From: Bacteroidetes bacterium UKL13-3 | GTDB taxonomy: Bacteria; Bacteroidota; Bacteroidia; UKL13-3 | Length of the DNA: 64,000 nt | NCBI GenBank assembly: GCA_001602415.1 | Contig: CP012155.1 | Location: forward strand, 248,001-312,000 | Direction: 5' to 3' | Shown here: piece by piece, positions 24,569 to 33,948 of the stretch | How positions within the stretch are numbered: the stretch's first letter is position 1 | Layout of the letters: each line of letters opens with the position of its first letter | Position numbers and translations under genes: made by a program | Notes under the pieces: model-generated | The model's database searches: none | The model's input: the letters and a program-made list of their open reading frames with translations, nothing else | Told to the model about the DNA's origin: nothing

Positions 24569-25603
24569 TTAAAAGGCTTTCCACCCTTGCGCTTTAAGTG
24601 GATGCACATTGCCACTTTTCGAAATCATGTGAACACCTTCTTTAACATCTGTAATATGTCCGATGACGGTGATATCCGGGTTGTTTTTAATTTTATCGAA
24701 GTCTGCCTGTTTAATCGAAAACAACAACTCGTAGTCTTCACCACCACTCAATGCTGTTAACGTAGGGTCAAGTTCCATTTCGCGGGCGGTATTGTAGGTC
24801 ATTGGATCAATTGGAATTTTATCTTCAAATAAATTGACTCCTACATTTGATTGTTTGGCAATATGGAAAATTTCGGAAGCCAATCCATCGCTAATATCAA
24901 TCATCGAAGTGGGTTTTATCCCCAACATTTTTAACATTTCAATTATGTCTTTACGGGCTTCAGGTTTTAATTGACGTTCGAGGATATAATCATAGCCCTC
25001 AATGTCGGGTTGTTCTTGCGGGTTGGCTAAAAATACACGTTTTTCACGCTCCAACAATTGGAAACCCATATACGCACCGCCTAAATCACCTGTAACGCAT
25101 AGTAAGTCGAATTCCTTTGCACCATTGCGGTATACAATATCTTCTTTTTGTGCTTCTCCTATTGCAGTAACACTTATAATCAATCCTTGCTTGGATGCAG
25201 AGGTATCTCCACCTACTAAATCCACATTGTATTTTTCGCACGCCAGCAACATTCCGGCATACAATTCTTCAACAGCTTCCAAAGAAAATTTACTTGAAAT
25301 GCCTAATGAAACGGTAACCTGTTTAGGAGTTGCGTTCATGGCATATACATCACTCAGGTTTACAATAATGGACTTATAACCCAAATGTTTCAGCGGAAAA
25401 AAGGAAAGATCAAAATGAACCCCTTCCAATAATAAATCGGTAGTTACTACCGAGCAATTGTTGCTGTTTTGAATAACGGCAGCATCATCGCCAGCACCTT
25501 TAAGTGTTGATTCATGGTGTAATTTTATATTGGAAGTTAGCAGGTCAATTAAGCCAAACTCTCCTAATGAACTTAAATCTGTATGGGTACCGTTTTCTAA
25601 CAT
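24569..25603 (-). CDS. thiL: Thiamine-monophosphate kinase
   Basis: 344 residues. ThiL marks: LGEFGLIDLL near the N-terminus, GAGDDAAVI (about 36-44), TTDLLLEGVHFDL, NLSDVYAMNATPKQ, LVGGDTSASKQGL, the IDISDGLASEI block, and GGEDYELLF. It phosphorylates thiamine monophosphate to the diphosphate cofactor in the cytosol. A thiamine pyrophosphokinase also lies in this window (45827-46492), so both de novo and salvage ends of cofactor synthesis are encoded. The gap to ruvX is about 95 bp. Confidence 0.96.
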   Translation of the reverse strand: MLENGTHTDLSSLGEFGLIDLLTSNIKLHHESTLKGAGDDAAVIQNSNNCSVVTTDLLLEGVHFDLSFFPLKHLGYKSIIVNLSDVYAMNATPKQVTVSLGISSKFSLEAVEELYAGMLLACEKYNVDLVGGDTSASKQGLIISVTAIGEAQKEDIVYRNGAKEFDLLCVTGDLGGAYMGFQLLEREKRVFLANPQEQPDIEGYDYILERQLKPEARKDIIEMLKMLGIKPTSMIDISDGLASEIFHIAKQSNVGVNLFEDKIPIDPMTYNTAREMELDPTLTALSGGEDYELLFSIKQADFDKIKNNPDITVIGHITDVKEGVHMISKSGNVHPLKAQGWKAF

Positions 25604-25705
25604 AACTGATAAATAAAATTCGAATTACGAAACACTAAACTCGAAAGAATAAAATAAATAAGTTTAACTATCCAAGCTCGAAAGCTTGCGAGTATAAAGT
25701 GAGAA

Positions 25706-26188
25706 TTAACGTAGTCTGTCTGCACTTTTCACCAGCTCATCATCTTTACGAATAAGCATTAATGCTCGAAGGTTTAAGTATAGCATAAAAAATAATAAGG
25801 CTAAACCAAAAGTAGATTGCATACTTAACGTAGAAAAAGCAAAATCAGGAATGGTAGTAAATGCTTTTGCGAACAATACAACAATCAATACAGCAATGAG
25901 TAAAAAATTAATTTTGGTATGCAGCATCTGGCGTTTGCGGTTTTTGTAGCCTAAAATAATGTTGATAGTCCAGCCAATAACAATTGAAACCAAAGCAATC
26001 AGTTCGTATTGAATATTGGTAGCTACCATTACACCATTTTCATAAGAACGTAAATAAATGAGGTTCATAATATAATCTTTAACCAAACCCTCACTCATTT
26101 GGTGCACATTAATGAGTGAACCACCACAAGCCATGGCACAAACTAAAATAATAGCAATAAAATAGATTGTTTGAAGTCTTTGAATCAT
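25706..26188 (-). CDS. DUF4293 integral membrane protein
   Basis: 160 residues with four transmembrane segments (about 5-25, 60-80, 90-112, 122-145). It starts MIQRLQTIYFIAI and ends in the polar tail DDELVKSADRLR. Both ends are diagnostic of DUF4293, a family confined to Bacteroidota with no assigned function. It is divergent from the thiolase gene; the 143-bp gap holds a -7 element for the thiolase. Confidence 0.88.
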   Translation of the reverse strand: MIQRLQTIYFIAIILVCAMACGGSLINVHQMSEGLVKDYIMNLIYLRSYENGVMVATNIQYELIALVSIVIGWTINIILGYKNRKRQMLHTKINFLLIAVLIVVLFAKAFTTIPDFAFSTLSMQSTFGLALLFFMLYLNLRALMLIRKDDELVKSADRLR

Positions 26189-26255
26189 ACCTAAAAATTT
26201 AAGTTGCGAAAATACCTCAAAATTTCATCCCAATAACTATCGGGACAAAAAATGA

Positions 26256-26263
26256 TACATTTG
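26256..26263 (+). promoter_or_regulatory. TAnnTTTG -7 element of the thiolase gene
   Basis: TACATTTG is an exact match to the Bacteroidota -7 consensus. It lies 68 bp before the chosen start codon, giving a leader of roughly 60-65 nt. Confidence 0.5.
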
Positions 26264-26331
26264 CCTGCCGGTTTTCAGTTTAAGGTTCGCTGGTTCCGGT
26301 GTAAAATAGTATGAATCGTAACACATTTTTT

Positions 26332-27531
26332 ATGAAAGCAGTATACATAGTTGATGCGGTGCGTACACCGATTGGAAAATATGCAGGAGCATTAAGTTCG
26401 GTTCGTCCCGATGATTTAGCAGCATACATCCTTAAAGCATTGATAGAGCGAAACCCACAAGTGGATGTAAATGAGATTGAGGATGTAATTTTTGGTGCAG
26501 CCAATCAAGCCGGAGAAGATAACCGCAATGTAGCTCGCATGGCGGCTTTAATGGCAGGTTTGCCAGTTTCGGTTGGAGGAAACACCGTAAATAGATTGTG
26601 TGCATCAGGCTTACAAGCAATACTAGACGCTAGCCGCAGCATTATGGCGGGTGATGGAGAATTGTATGTTGCCGGTGGCGTGGAAAGCATGACACGTGCT
26701 CCGTTTGTGATGGCTAAGGCTGATGCTGCTTTTGGACGCACACCTGAAATTTACGATACCACAATTGGATGGCGTTTTACCAATAAAAAACTTGCAGCCA
26801 TGTATCACCCCTATGCAATGGGTGAAACAGCTGAAAATGTTGCCGAACGATGGAAGATTTCGCGTGAAGAGCAGGATGCATTTGCTTTTTCATCGCAACA
26901 AAAATATGCAGCAGCACATGCAGCGAATCGTTTTGCCGAAGAAATGATTCCTATAAGCATTCCACAAAAAAAAGGGGACCCAATTTTATTTGCTAAAGAT
27001 GAACACCCGCGTTTGGGAACATTAGAAGATTTGGCGAAACTGAAACCTGCTTTTAAAAAAGAGGGAGGAACTGTAACTGCCGGAAATTCAAGCGGGGTAA
27101 ATGATGGAGCGGCTGCGTTGATTTTAGCAAGTGAAGATGCAGTAAAAAAATACAACCTAACGCCAATAGCTCGGGTAGTGAGCAGAGGTGTGGCAGGCGT
27201 AGATCCTGCTATTATGGGCATCGGACCTGTTCCTGCAACACAAAAAGCTGTTCTTCGTGCAGGTTTAAAAATGAGCGATATTGGATTATTTGAACTCAAT
27301 GAGGCATTTGCCTCGCAAAGTTTGGCATGTATGAGGGAGTTAGGTATTGATGCTAATATTGTTAATGTTAATGGAGGTGCCATCGCCCTCGGACATCCAT
27401 TGGGATGCAGTGGTGCAAGGATTTCAACTACATTAATTCATGAAATGAAAAAACGCAATGTGCAGTATGGTGTAGCAACCATGTGTATTGGCGTTGGGCA
27501 AGGAGTTGCCGTGGTATACGAAAAAATGTAA
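26332..27531 (+). CDS. Acetyl-CoA C-acyltransferase (thiolase), 3-oxoadipyl-CoA thiolase-like
   Basis: 399 residues from MKAVYIVDAVRTPIGK. Catalytic residues: Cys90 in VNRLCASGLQ, His in GGAIALGHPLGCSGAR, and the second Cys in MCIGVGQG. The segment YDTTIGWRF...GETAENVAE resembles PcaF/PaaJ 3-oxoadipyl-CoA thiolases more than short-chain acetyl-CoA acetyltransferases, but no aromatic-degradation genes are nearby, so general beta-oxidation is equally likely. A start at 26311 would add seven residues before the conserved MKAVYIVDAVRTP; I prefer 26332. An 8-A run inside the gene is intact. Confidence 0.92.
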   Translation: MKAVYIVDAVRTPIGKYAGALSSVRPDDLAAYILKALIERNPQVDVNEIEDVIFGAANQAGEDNRNVARMAALMAGLPVSVGGNTVNRLCASGLQAILDASRSIMAGDGELYVAGGVESMTRAPFVMAKADAAFGRTPEIYDTTIGWRFTNKKLAAMYHPYAMGETAENVAERWKISREEQDAFAFSSQQKYAAAHAANRFAEEMIPISIPQKKGDPILFAKDEHPRLGTLEDLAKLKPAFKKEGGTVTAGNSSGVNDGAAALILASEDAVKKYNLTPIARVVSRGVAGVDPAIMGIGPVPATQKAVLRAGLKMSDIGLFELNEAFASQSLACMRELGIDANIVNVNGGAIALGHPLGCSGARISTTLIHEMKKRNVQYGVATMCIGVGQGVAVVYEKM

Positions 27532-27539
27532 ATCAATCG

Positions 27540-27547
27540 TATATTTG
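27540..27547 (+). promoter_or_regulatory. TAnnTTTG -7 element of the toxin-antitoxin pair
   Basis: TATATTTG matches TAnnTTTG, with its G 4 nt before the ATG at 27552. The spacing equals that at 11989-11996 and predicts a leaderless or nearly leaderless transcript. Confidence 0.5.
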
Positions 27548-27551
27548 GAAT

Positions 27552-27779
27552 ATGATTACGACTATTCAAACAGAGGCAGATAAAATTGACAACCAGTTTC
27601 TTGAAGCTATTAAAACCTTGTTTAAAAATAAACGAATAAAGGTTACTATCGAAGATGAAATAGATGAAACGGAATACCTTTTGAACAATGAATCAAATAA
27701 GGAGTTCCTGCTGCGTTCTATCAAACAAGCGGAGACCGCGACTCATATATCTTTTAATTCTGTTGATGAGTTGAAATGA
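27552..27779 (+). CDS. Antitoxin of a YefM/YoeB-like (Axe-Txe) module
   Basis: 75 acidic residues (MITTIQTEADKID ... KVTIEDEIDETEYLL ... FNSVDELK). It is small, Asp/Glu-rich at the C-terminus, and overlaps the toxin start by ATGA (27776-27779), the usual translational coupling of type II modules. By analogy it binds and neutralises the YoeB-type toxin and represses its own promoter. The frame extends upstream into the thiolase gene, but the start at 27552 directly after the -7 element is the sensible one. The DNA-binding family of its N-terminus cannot be named with confidence. Confidence 0.82.
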   Translation: MITTIQTEADKIDNQFLEAIKTLFKNKRIKVTIEDEIDETEYLLNNESNKEFLLRSIKQAETATHISFNSVDELK

Positions 27780-28039
27780 GACTTATTTCCTTTACCCCTG
27801 CTGCTTTTGAGCAATTCAATGAGTGGAAGCAAATAAACAAGCCTATTCAAGATAGGATAATAAAACTTATTGTAGAGATATCAAGAAACCCATTTGAGGG
27901 AACGGGCAAACCGGAAGCCCTCAAACATCAACTCAAAGGTTATTGGAGCAGTAGAATTGATGATGAGCATAGATTGGTATATCAGGTAACTGATACTCAA
28001 ATTATCATTATTGCCTGCAAGTATCATTATACCAACTGA
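27776..28039 (+). CDS. Txe/YoeB family mRNA interferase toxin
   Basis: 87 residues closely following YoeB: ISRNPFEGTGKPEALKHQLKGYWSSR... then DDEHRLVYQV and a C-terminal CKYHY. By alignment with E. coli YoeB (Glu46, Arg65, His83, Tyr84) the active residues are Glu47, Arg66, His84 and Tyr85, all present, so the toxin should be active. YoeB enzymes cleave ribosome-bound mRNA. The gene overlaps the antitoxin by 4 nt and ends 10 bp before truA. Confidence 0.95.
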   Translation: MRLISFTPAAFEQFNEWKQINKPIQDRIIKLIVEISRNPFEGTGKPEALKHQLKGYWSSRIDDEHRLVYQVTDTQIIIIACKYHYTN

Positions 28040-28049
28040 CAAATATAAC

Positions 28050-28796
28050 ATGCGTTATTTGCTCCAACTCGCCTACAAAGGTACCCGTTACCACGGATGG
28101 CAAAAACAACACAATGCCATTAGTGTGCAAAGTGTGCTCGAAGAAAAACTCTCGTTAATTGTGGGCGAGAATATTGAAACATTAGGGTGCGGACGAACAG
28201 ATACTGGTGTACATGCAAAAGACTTTTACGCTCATTTTGATTCCACAAAAACACTCGATTTGAGTCGCATGGTTTATAAACTTAACCAGTTGTTTCCTGA
28301 TGACATTGTTGCGATTAATCTTAAAGTTGTTGCACCTGATTTTAATGCCCGATTTGATGCAATAAGTAGAACATATGAGTATTGGATTACACAAACACCC
28401 AATCCGTTTTTAGGAGAGTTGGCCTGGTATCAATATGGGAAATTGGATATCGATCAGATGAATGAGGCGGCTCAATTATTAATTGGTAAAAAAGATTTCC
28501 AATCTTTTAGCAAAGTACATACACAAGTCGATAATTTCATCTGTGATCTCACGTTTGCCCATTGGGATATACAAGGAGAGAAGTTGGTATTTACAATAAC
28601 TGCCAACCGTTTTTTACGCAATATGGTAAGGGCAATAGTAGGAACCTTAATGGAAGTTGGTAAAGGAAAACTTTCGGTGCAGGATGTGCAAGATATACTG
28701 GAAAGTAAAAATAGATGTGAGGCCGGACAATCGGTGCCTGCGCAGGGATTGTTTTTAACTCGAATTGATTACCCTAATTTACCTCAATTAAAATAA
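28050..28796 (+). CDS. truA: tRNA pseudouridine(38-40) synthase
   Basis: 248 residues from MRYLLQLAYKGTRYHGWQKQ. Catalytic Asp51 lies in GCGRTDTGVHA; the RTYEYW motif and the C-terminal FLRNMVRAIVGTLMEVG are typical of TruA. It isomerises uridines 38-40 in the tRNA anticodon arm. An upstream ATG-type start in the same frame lies inside the toxin gene and is not conserved, so 28050 was chosen. Confidence 0.96.
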   Translation: MRYLLQLAYKGTRYHGWQKQHNAISVQSVLEEKLSLIVGENIETLGCGRTDTGVHAKDFYAHFDSTKTLDLSRMVYKLNQLFPDDIVAINLKVVAPDFNARFDAISRTYEYWITQTPNPFLGELAWYQYGKLDIDQMNEAAQLLIGKKDFQSFSKVHTQVDNFICDLTFAHWDIQGEKLVFTITANRFLRNMVRAIVGTLMEVGKGKLSVQDVQDILESKNRCEAGQSVPAQGLFLTRIDYPNLPQLK

Positions 28797-28874
28797 CATA
28801 TAGCATTGGGTTTATATCCAATCCTATATGGATGTCGGATAAAACAGAGAAGAATAAATATATTTGACCAGTTA

Positions 28875-30653
28875 ATGGCAACACCGCAATCAAACAAAAC
28901 TTTAAAAACAGGATCGGCATTTAATTTCAGTTTGCTGAGGAGAATTTATGCGCTAGCAAGTCCCTATAAAGTAAAATTAATTATTGCATTGTTATTGGTA
29001 GTGCTGATGGCTTTTTTAGGACCAATTCGTCCGTTTCTTATCCAATATACACTTGATCATAATGTAGCAGATGGCGATATTCCCGGATTAATTCAAATGA
29101 GTTTGCTCATTTTTGGATTGTTGTTGTTTCAATCCCTCATTCAGGTGTGGAGCACCGTGCTCACTAATTTTTTGGGACAAACAGTAATAAAAGATTTGCG
29201 CAATCAAGTATACCATTACCTCACCGGATTGCGATTGAAATTTTACGATCAAACTCCTGTTGGCACATTGGTTACCCGCACCATCTCGGATATTGAAACC
29301 ATTGCTGATGTGTTTAGCGAGGGGTTAATCAATATTACGGGTGATGTATTGCAAATTGTGTTTATCCTTATCCTTATGCTATACTCTGATTGGAGATTAA
29401 CATTGGTGAGTTTATCGGTATTACCTTTTTTGTTATATGCAGGATATTTGTTTAAAGAAAGTGTGCGTAAATCGTTTGAAGAAGTTAGAACAGAAGTAGC
29501 CAAACTTAATACGTTTGTGCAAGAGCATATTCAGGGTATGCAAATTGTACAAATATTTAACCGCGAGGGAAAAGAACTCTCCCGTTTCAAAGAAATTAAC
29601 AAACGCCACCGAGATGCCAATATTCGTTCCGTATTTTATTACTCAATATTTTTTCCGGTTGTAGAAATTATAGCAGCCATTTCTACAGCCTTAATCGTTT
29701 GGTACGGAGCAAAAGAGGTTATTGGCGAAACAACTTCTATTGGAACCATGATTGCTTTTATCATGTACATCAATTTATTCTTTCGTCCTATAAGACAGTT
29801 AGCCGATAGGTTTAATACCTTGCAAATGGGAATGGTAGCGGCCAATCGCATTTTTAAATTAATTGATGATAAGAGCAATGAAGAACCTAATGGAACAAAC
29901 CGTATTGGAGCCATTAAAGGAGAGATAGCGTTTAATCACGTTTGGTTTGGTTACACCCCAGGTGAGTTCGTGTTAAAAGATATTAATATTAAGGTATTAC
30001 ACGGACAAACAGTTGCATTGGTTGGTGCAACAGGTGCAGGTAAATCTTCGATCATAAATTTACTGAGTAGGTTTTATGAAATTGAGAAAGGATCAATATT
30101 AATAGATGGCATGGATCTGAAAACACTGGATGTGCATTCCATTCGTAAACATGTTGCAGTGGTATTGCAAGATGTGTTTTTGTTTAGTGGAACAGTGATG
30201 GAGAACATACGAATGTTCAATAAAAACATTACAGACGAACAGATTATTGCTACAAGTAAATTGTTGGGTGCACATGAGTTTATTATTAAGTTACCCAATG
30301 GATATTTTCAGGAAGTACGTGAGCGTGGAGCAACTTTATCAGTTGGACAGCGCCAGCTTATTTCGTTTGTAAGAGCCATGGTTGTTCAACCCAAAGTGCT
30401 TATTTTAGATGAGGCTACATCATCTGTTGATAATGAAACTGAGCAAACCATTCAACAAGCCATACAAATTATGATGGAGGGCCGAACGTCCATTGTTATA
30501 GCGCACCGTTTATCAACTATACAGTATGCTAATGAGATTATAGTAATGGATAAAGGTGAAATAGTTGAAAGAGGAACCCATCAACAATTATTGGCCATTC
30601 ACGGATTTTATAAAAGATTATACAATATGCAGTTTGCGGAAAAAGCAGCTTAA
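28875..30653 (+). CDS. ABC transporter, fused permease/ATPase (MsbA/MDR-like exporter half)
   Basis: 592 residues. An N-terminal six-helix exporter domain (about 30-320, starting SLLRRIYALASPYK) leads to an ATPase domain (about 345-590) with Walker A GATGAGKSS, Q-loop VLQDVFLF, signature LSVGQRQL, Walker B VLILDEATSSVD and H-loop IAHRLST. It acts as a homodimer in the inner membrane, exporting lipid or drug-like compounds. The start at 28875 (MATPQSNK) was chosen over 28806 because the extra residues are not transporter-like. Confidence 0.93.
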   Translation: MATPQSNKTLKTGSAFNFSLLRRIYALASPYKVKLIIALLLVVLMAFLGPIRPFLIQYTLDHNVADGDIPGLIQMSLLIFGLLLFQSLIQVWSTVLTNFLGQTVIKDLRNQVYHYLTGLRLKFYDQTPVGTLVTRTISDIETIADVFSEGLINITGDVLQIVFILILMLYSDWRLTLVSLSVLPFLLYAGYLFKESVRKSFEEVRTEVAKLNTFVQEHIQGMQIVQIFNREGKELSRFKEINKRHRDANIRSVFYYSIFFPVVEIIAAISTALIVWYGAKEVIGETTSIGTMIAFIMYINLFFRPIRQLADRFNTLQMGMVAANRIFKLIDDKSNEEPNGTNRIGAIKGEIAFNHVWFGYTPGEFVLKDINIKVLHGQTVALVGATGAGKSSIINLLSRFYEIEKGSILIDGMDLKTLDVHSIRKHVAVVLQDVFLFSGTVMENIRMFNKNITDEQIIATSKLLGAHEFIIKLPNGYFQEVRERGATLSVGQRQLISFVRAMVVQPKVLILDEATSSVDNETEQTIQQAIQIMMEGRTSIVIAHRLSTIQYANEIIVMDKGEIVERGTHQQLLAIHGFYKRLYNMQFAEKAA

Positions 30654-30671
30654 TCCTATATTGCCCTATCT

Positions 30672-31961
30672 ATGATTCGTTTATTCATTATTTTTTGGTT
30701 TTTGGGATTAACTGTTAATGCACAGAACAAAATCGTTACAGATAGTTTGTTCCGTTTGCTTAAAACCGAAAAGTCAGATACCACAAAAACAAACACCTAC
30801 AATCAGTTGGCCTGGGAGTTTCGCAACTCCAATATTGCACTAACAGATAGTTTTGCCTTGTTAGCCATTGCCCTGGGTGAAAAAGCAAAATTTGATAAAG
30901 GCACCGGTTTTGGTTACATCAATAAAGGGTTTGTATACCGTAATATGGGCGAGTATGAAATGGCTATTGAGTCCTATCGATGGGCACTTGTTCAATTTAT
31001 CAAATCAAATTACAGGCGAGGTTATTCTTCTGTATACAACAATATTGCTGGCATTCATCATCTTCAGGGAAGCCATAGTGTTGCCCTCTTTTATTATTTT
31101 CAATCACTCAAAATTTCGGAATTATTAAATGATGAAAAAGGAGTGGCACGTACCGTAAACAATATTGGAGCGGTGTTAGCTGAACAAAAAAAATACGAAA
31201 AGGCTATTTTGTATTACAACAAATGTTATACTATTTTCGAGCGTTTGAAGGATCAGAATGGTATGGCCGACTGTTTAAATAATATTGGAAATATTTATGA
31301 AATAAAAGCTAACACGGAGCTGGCAATTGCTAATTATAAAAAGTGTGCTGAAATAAATGAACGGTTGGGAGATAAGAAAGATTTATCAGTAGCACTCCAT
31401 AATATTGGATCTGCTTACTATAAAGAGAAGCGTTTTAAGGAAGCACTCCGATACTACCATCAATCGTTGGCTATTGATGAAGAGCTGTGTGATATTTCGG
31501 CTATTATTATTACGAATGAGAATATTGCCGACATTTATATTCAACTCAAAATGTTTCATGTGGCTATTAAGTATGCTAAAAAAGCGCTCGAAATGGCCTT
31601 GTCTCACAAAATGAAAACGGATGTAATGAATGCTTATGATTTGCTTCATCGTATTGAGGAGCAAAACCAAAACTACAAGCAAGCACTTTATTACCATGAA
31701 CAATTTAAGCACTATAGTGATTCGATTTATAATATAGAAGTGAGTGAGAAAATTGATGCTTTAGAAGAACAATACCTTAAGGAGCGAATAGAAAAGCAAA
31801 ACATCATTGATAGCAAAGAAGACGAAATTCACTTAGTAAAAGTTCAAGAAAAAGAGCACGCTGTAACGCAATACATATTTATTATCGGTTTGGTACTAAC
31901 TATTTTTGTGGCGCTCATTTATATCATTTTCTTTTTGTTGCGAAATACAAAGTATTCATGA
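30672..31961 (+). CDS. Tetratricopeptide-repeat protein with C-terminal membrane anchor
   Basis: 429 residues: signal peptide (MIRLFIIFWFLGLTVNAQ), about six to seven TPRs (residues ~50-345, with the repeating N-N-I-G/A phrases such as VYNNIAGIH, VNNIGAVL, LNNIGNIY, LHNIGSAY), a charged coiled-coil segment (EEQYLKERIEKQN ... KVQEKEH) and one transmembrane helix (about 400-423) followed by RNTKYS and stop. This is the sensor-half architecture of Bacteroidota TPR histidine kinases and adenylate cyclases, but nothing follows the membrane helix, so the output domain is missing. It sits 18 bp after the ABC exporter gene. Confidence 0.85.
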   Translation: MIRLFIIFWFLGLTVNAQNKIVTDSLFRLLKTEKSDTTKTNTYNQLAWEFRNSNIALTDSFALLAIALGEKAKFDKGTGFGYINKGFVYRNMGEYEMAIESYRWALVQFIKSNYRRGYSSVYNNIAGIHHLQGSHSVALFYYFQSLKISELLNDEKGVARTVNNIGAVLAEQKKYEKAILYYNKCYTIFERLKDQNGMADCLNNIGNIYEIKANTELAIANYKKCAEINERLGDKKDLSVALHNIGSAYYKEKRFKEALRYYHQSLAIDEELCDISAIIITNENIADIYIQLKMFHVAIKYAKKALEMALSHKMKTDVMNAYDLLHRIEEQNQNYKQALYYHEQFKHYSDSIYNIEVSEKIDALEEQYLKERIEKQNIIDSKEDEIHLVKVQEKEHAVTQYIFIIGLVLTIFVALIYIIFFLLRNTKYS

Positions 31962-32127
31962 GTAATGTTGATTAGTTGACTGGGTGATTGGTTCTAAAGT
32001 TAATTAATAAGACCTCCGAGAGTATAACTCAAACCTCTTTTCTTTGATATTCAGTACAATAAAACCCAATGGTATTTTGCTTAAAAATGCGCATATTTGC
32101 CCCGCTTAAAGCAAAAAACATTCATAC

Positions 32128-33012
32128 ATGGCAGTTTTAGTAGATAAACATTCGAAAGTAATTGTGCAAGGTTTTACCGGAAGCGAAGGTTCCTTCCACG
32201 CACAGCAAATGATTGAATACGGAACCAACTTAGTTGGTGGCGTAACACCCGGTAAAGGTGGTCAAACACATTTAGATAAACCGGTATTTAATACCGTTAA
32301 AGAAGCAGTAGACAAAGCTGGAGCAAACACTTCCATTATTTTTGTTCCACCGCCATTTGCAGCTGATGCTATCATGGAGGCAGCCGATGCAGGAATTAAG
32401 GTGATTGTATGTATTACCGAAGGTATTCCGGTAAAAGATATGATTGATGCCAAAGAATATATCAAAGGCAAAGATTGTACGTTAATCGGTCCTAACTGTC
32501 CGGGTGTGATAACTCCTGGTCAAGCTAAGGTTGGTATCATGCCGGGTTTTGTGTTCAAAGCTGGAAGAATTGGTATCGTTTCTAAATCAGGAACGTTAAC
32601 ATACGAAGCGGCAGATCAAATTGTGAAAGCAGGAATGGGAATATCTACCGCTATAGGTATTGGTGGTGATCCAATTATTGGAACGCCTACTAAATATGCC
32701 GTAGAAATGTTGATGAATGATCCTGAAACAGATGCAATCGTAATGATTGGTGAGATTGGTGGAAGCTACGAAGCGGATGCTGCTCGTTGGATTAAAGAAA
32801 CCGGTAATAAAAAACCGGTTGTAGGGTTTATTGCAGGACAAACAGCACCTCCGGGTCGCAGAATGGGTCATGCGGGAGCAATTGTTGGTGGACATGATGA
32901 TACTGCTGCAGCAAAAATGAAAATTATGAGCGAATGTGGTGTTCATGTTGTAGAATCACCTGCCGAAATTGGTGCTAAAATGTTGGAAGTACTGAGCGCA
33001 AAAGCAAAGTAA
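32128..33012 (+). CDS. sucD: Succinate--CoA ligase [ADP-forming] subunit alpha
   Basis: 294 residues, full length. N-terminal CoA-binding Rossmann domain ([27 protein letters not shown]), the IGPNCPGVI loop, [12 protein letters not shown], and the phosphorylated His248 in GHAGAIVGG. With the beta subunit it interconverts succinyl-CoA and succinate with substrate-level phosphorylation in the TCA cycle. sucC is not in this window. A strong terminator follows. Confidence 0.97.
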   Translation: MAVLVDKHSKVIVQGFTGSEGSFHAQQMIEYGTNLVGGVTPGKGGQTHLDKPVFNTVKEAVDKAGANTSIIFVPPPFAADAIMEAADAGIKVIVCITEGIPVKDMIDAKEYIKGKDCTLIGPNCPGVITPGQAKVGIMPGFVFKAGRIGIVSKSGTLTYEAADQIVKAGMGISTAIGIGGDPIIGTPTKYAVEMLMNDPETDAIVMIGEIGGSYEADAARWIKETGNKKPVVGFIAGQTAPPGRRMGHAGAIVGGHDDTAAAKMKIMSECGVHVVESPAEIGAKMLEVLSAKAK

Positions 33013-33033
33013 TTTCTTTTATATAAAAATAGT

Positions 33034-33066
33034 AAGGGCTGTTCCATTTGGAGCAGCCTTTTTTGT
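33034..33066 (+). terminator. Rho-independent terminator after sucD
   Basis: AAGGGCTGTTCC pairs with GGAGCAGCCTT around ATTT and is followed by a T run. Confidence 0.9.
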
Positions 33067-33123
33067 TGAGGAGTTTTGTACCTTCTACCGTAAAAATAAT
33101 CATCCCGTATTTTCTTTTTCACA

Positions 33124-33852
33124 ATTAAATTACATCAAAGGTTAACAGCATTATATTATCATGTATTGAGTATTTTATTGGTTTCTGCAACTATACATGC
33201 AAATGCTCAAGATGCATTAACACTTAAATGGGGGCTGTAAAATACCGATTTTTTTAAAGAGGTAATGGTAACAGAGGAGGAATATTCGCCATTAGATTCA
33301 ATTCCAATAACTAAGAACTACAGGTATATGAAGCAGAATACTCGTTATGCTGAGTTGCTTCCTAAATTATCAAATAAACTTCCAATATTGTGGCAGGAAT
33401 TCAAACAAGATACGCATAATCGCACTTCTCCTTCCGAACAGGCTTTTGCGAGATACATCACACAAAAGGATTCAACCTTTTTAGCCAACGTTAAAAGTTT
33501 ATATCCCGCCTTATACTCTCATTTTATTGGGCAACAGCAAGAGTATACTTTAGAATCCATAACCATTACAACCCTCGCTTATGAGGAACATAAAGATGCA
33601 TGTTTTTCGTTAAATGATGCATGGTATGATATTGAGTTACGGCATATGATTGGCGCACATACATTCCTTGTTGCTGCAAAGCCGTCCTTCAAAGGAGACG
33701 TTCGAGCAATCTTTCGGTTTCAATCGGATAATTACGCCATCAATTCAGGAACAACCCCCACAGGACAATTCACACTTGAAATTAAATTCACATTTATAAC
33801 CAAAGGAAAACGTGTTTCTGTTTCAACTGGGGTGTTTAAAATGGATGTATAA
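33124..33852 (+). pseudogene. Secreted protein gene with lost start and in-frame stop
   Basis: One frame runs IKLHQRLTALYYHV, then SILLVSATIHANAQDALTLKWGL, then TAA (33238-33240), then NTDFFKEVMVTEEE and 190 more residues to 33852. The first part is a clear signal peptide ending HANAQ, but it has no ATG; an ATT stands where ATG would be (33124). The TAA fits a CAA-to-TAA change. An internal ATG (33265) could make a 195-residue cytosolic remnant without a signal. The downstream part (AFARYITQKDS, EIKFTFITKGKRVSV) is not a family I recognise. Confidence 0.65.
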
Positions 33853-33886
33853 TAAATGCGCTTGTCAAGTGTGCTTTTCGTTAAAA

Positions 33887-33928
33887 ATAAAATGCCGACT
33901 ATTCTTCACAGATAGTCGGCATTTTTTA
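33887..33928. terminator. Bidirectional terminator
   Basis: AATGCCGACTAT (33891-33902) pairs perfectly with ATAGTCGGCATT (33912-33923), flanked by A-rich sequence on the left and T on the right. It can serve both the upstream plus-strand pseudogene and the minus-strand cystathionine gamma-synthase gene. Confidence 0.9.
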
Positions 33929-33948
33929 TACATCAACAGATGATAGGG

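Noticed and set aside
26811-27383. A 190-codon antisense frame inside the thiolase gene.
   Set aside because: The sense frame is a complete thiolase with all catalytic residues; the antisense frame has no recognisable features.
32071-32100. A possible promoter TATTTTGC...CATATTTGC upstream of sucD.
   Set aside because: The elements are imperfect and the spacing does not fit the usual -33/-7 distance, so it was not listed.
33265-33852. Treating the 195-codon frame as an intact gene.
   Set aside because: The same frame continues upstream through a single TAA into a clear signal peptide, so the short version is better explained as the remnant of a broken secreted protein.
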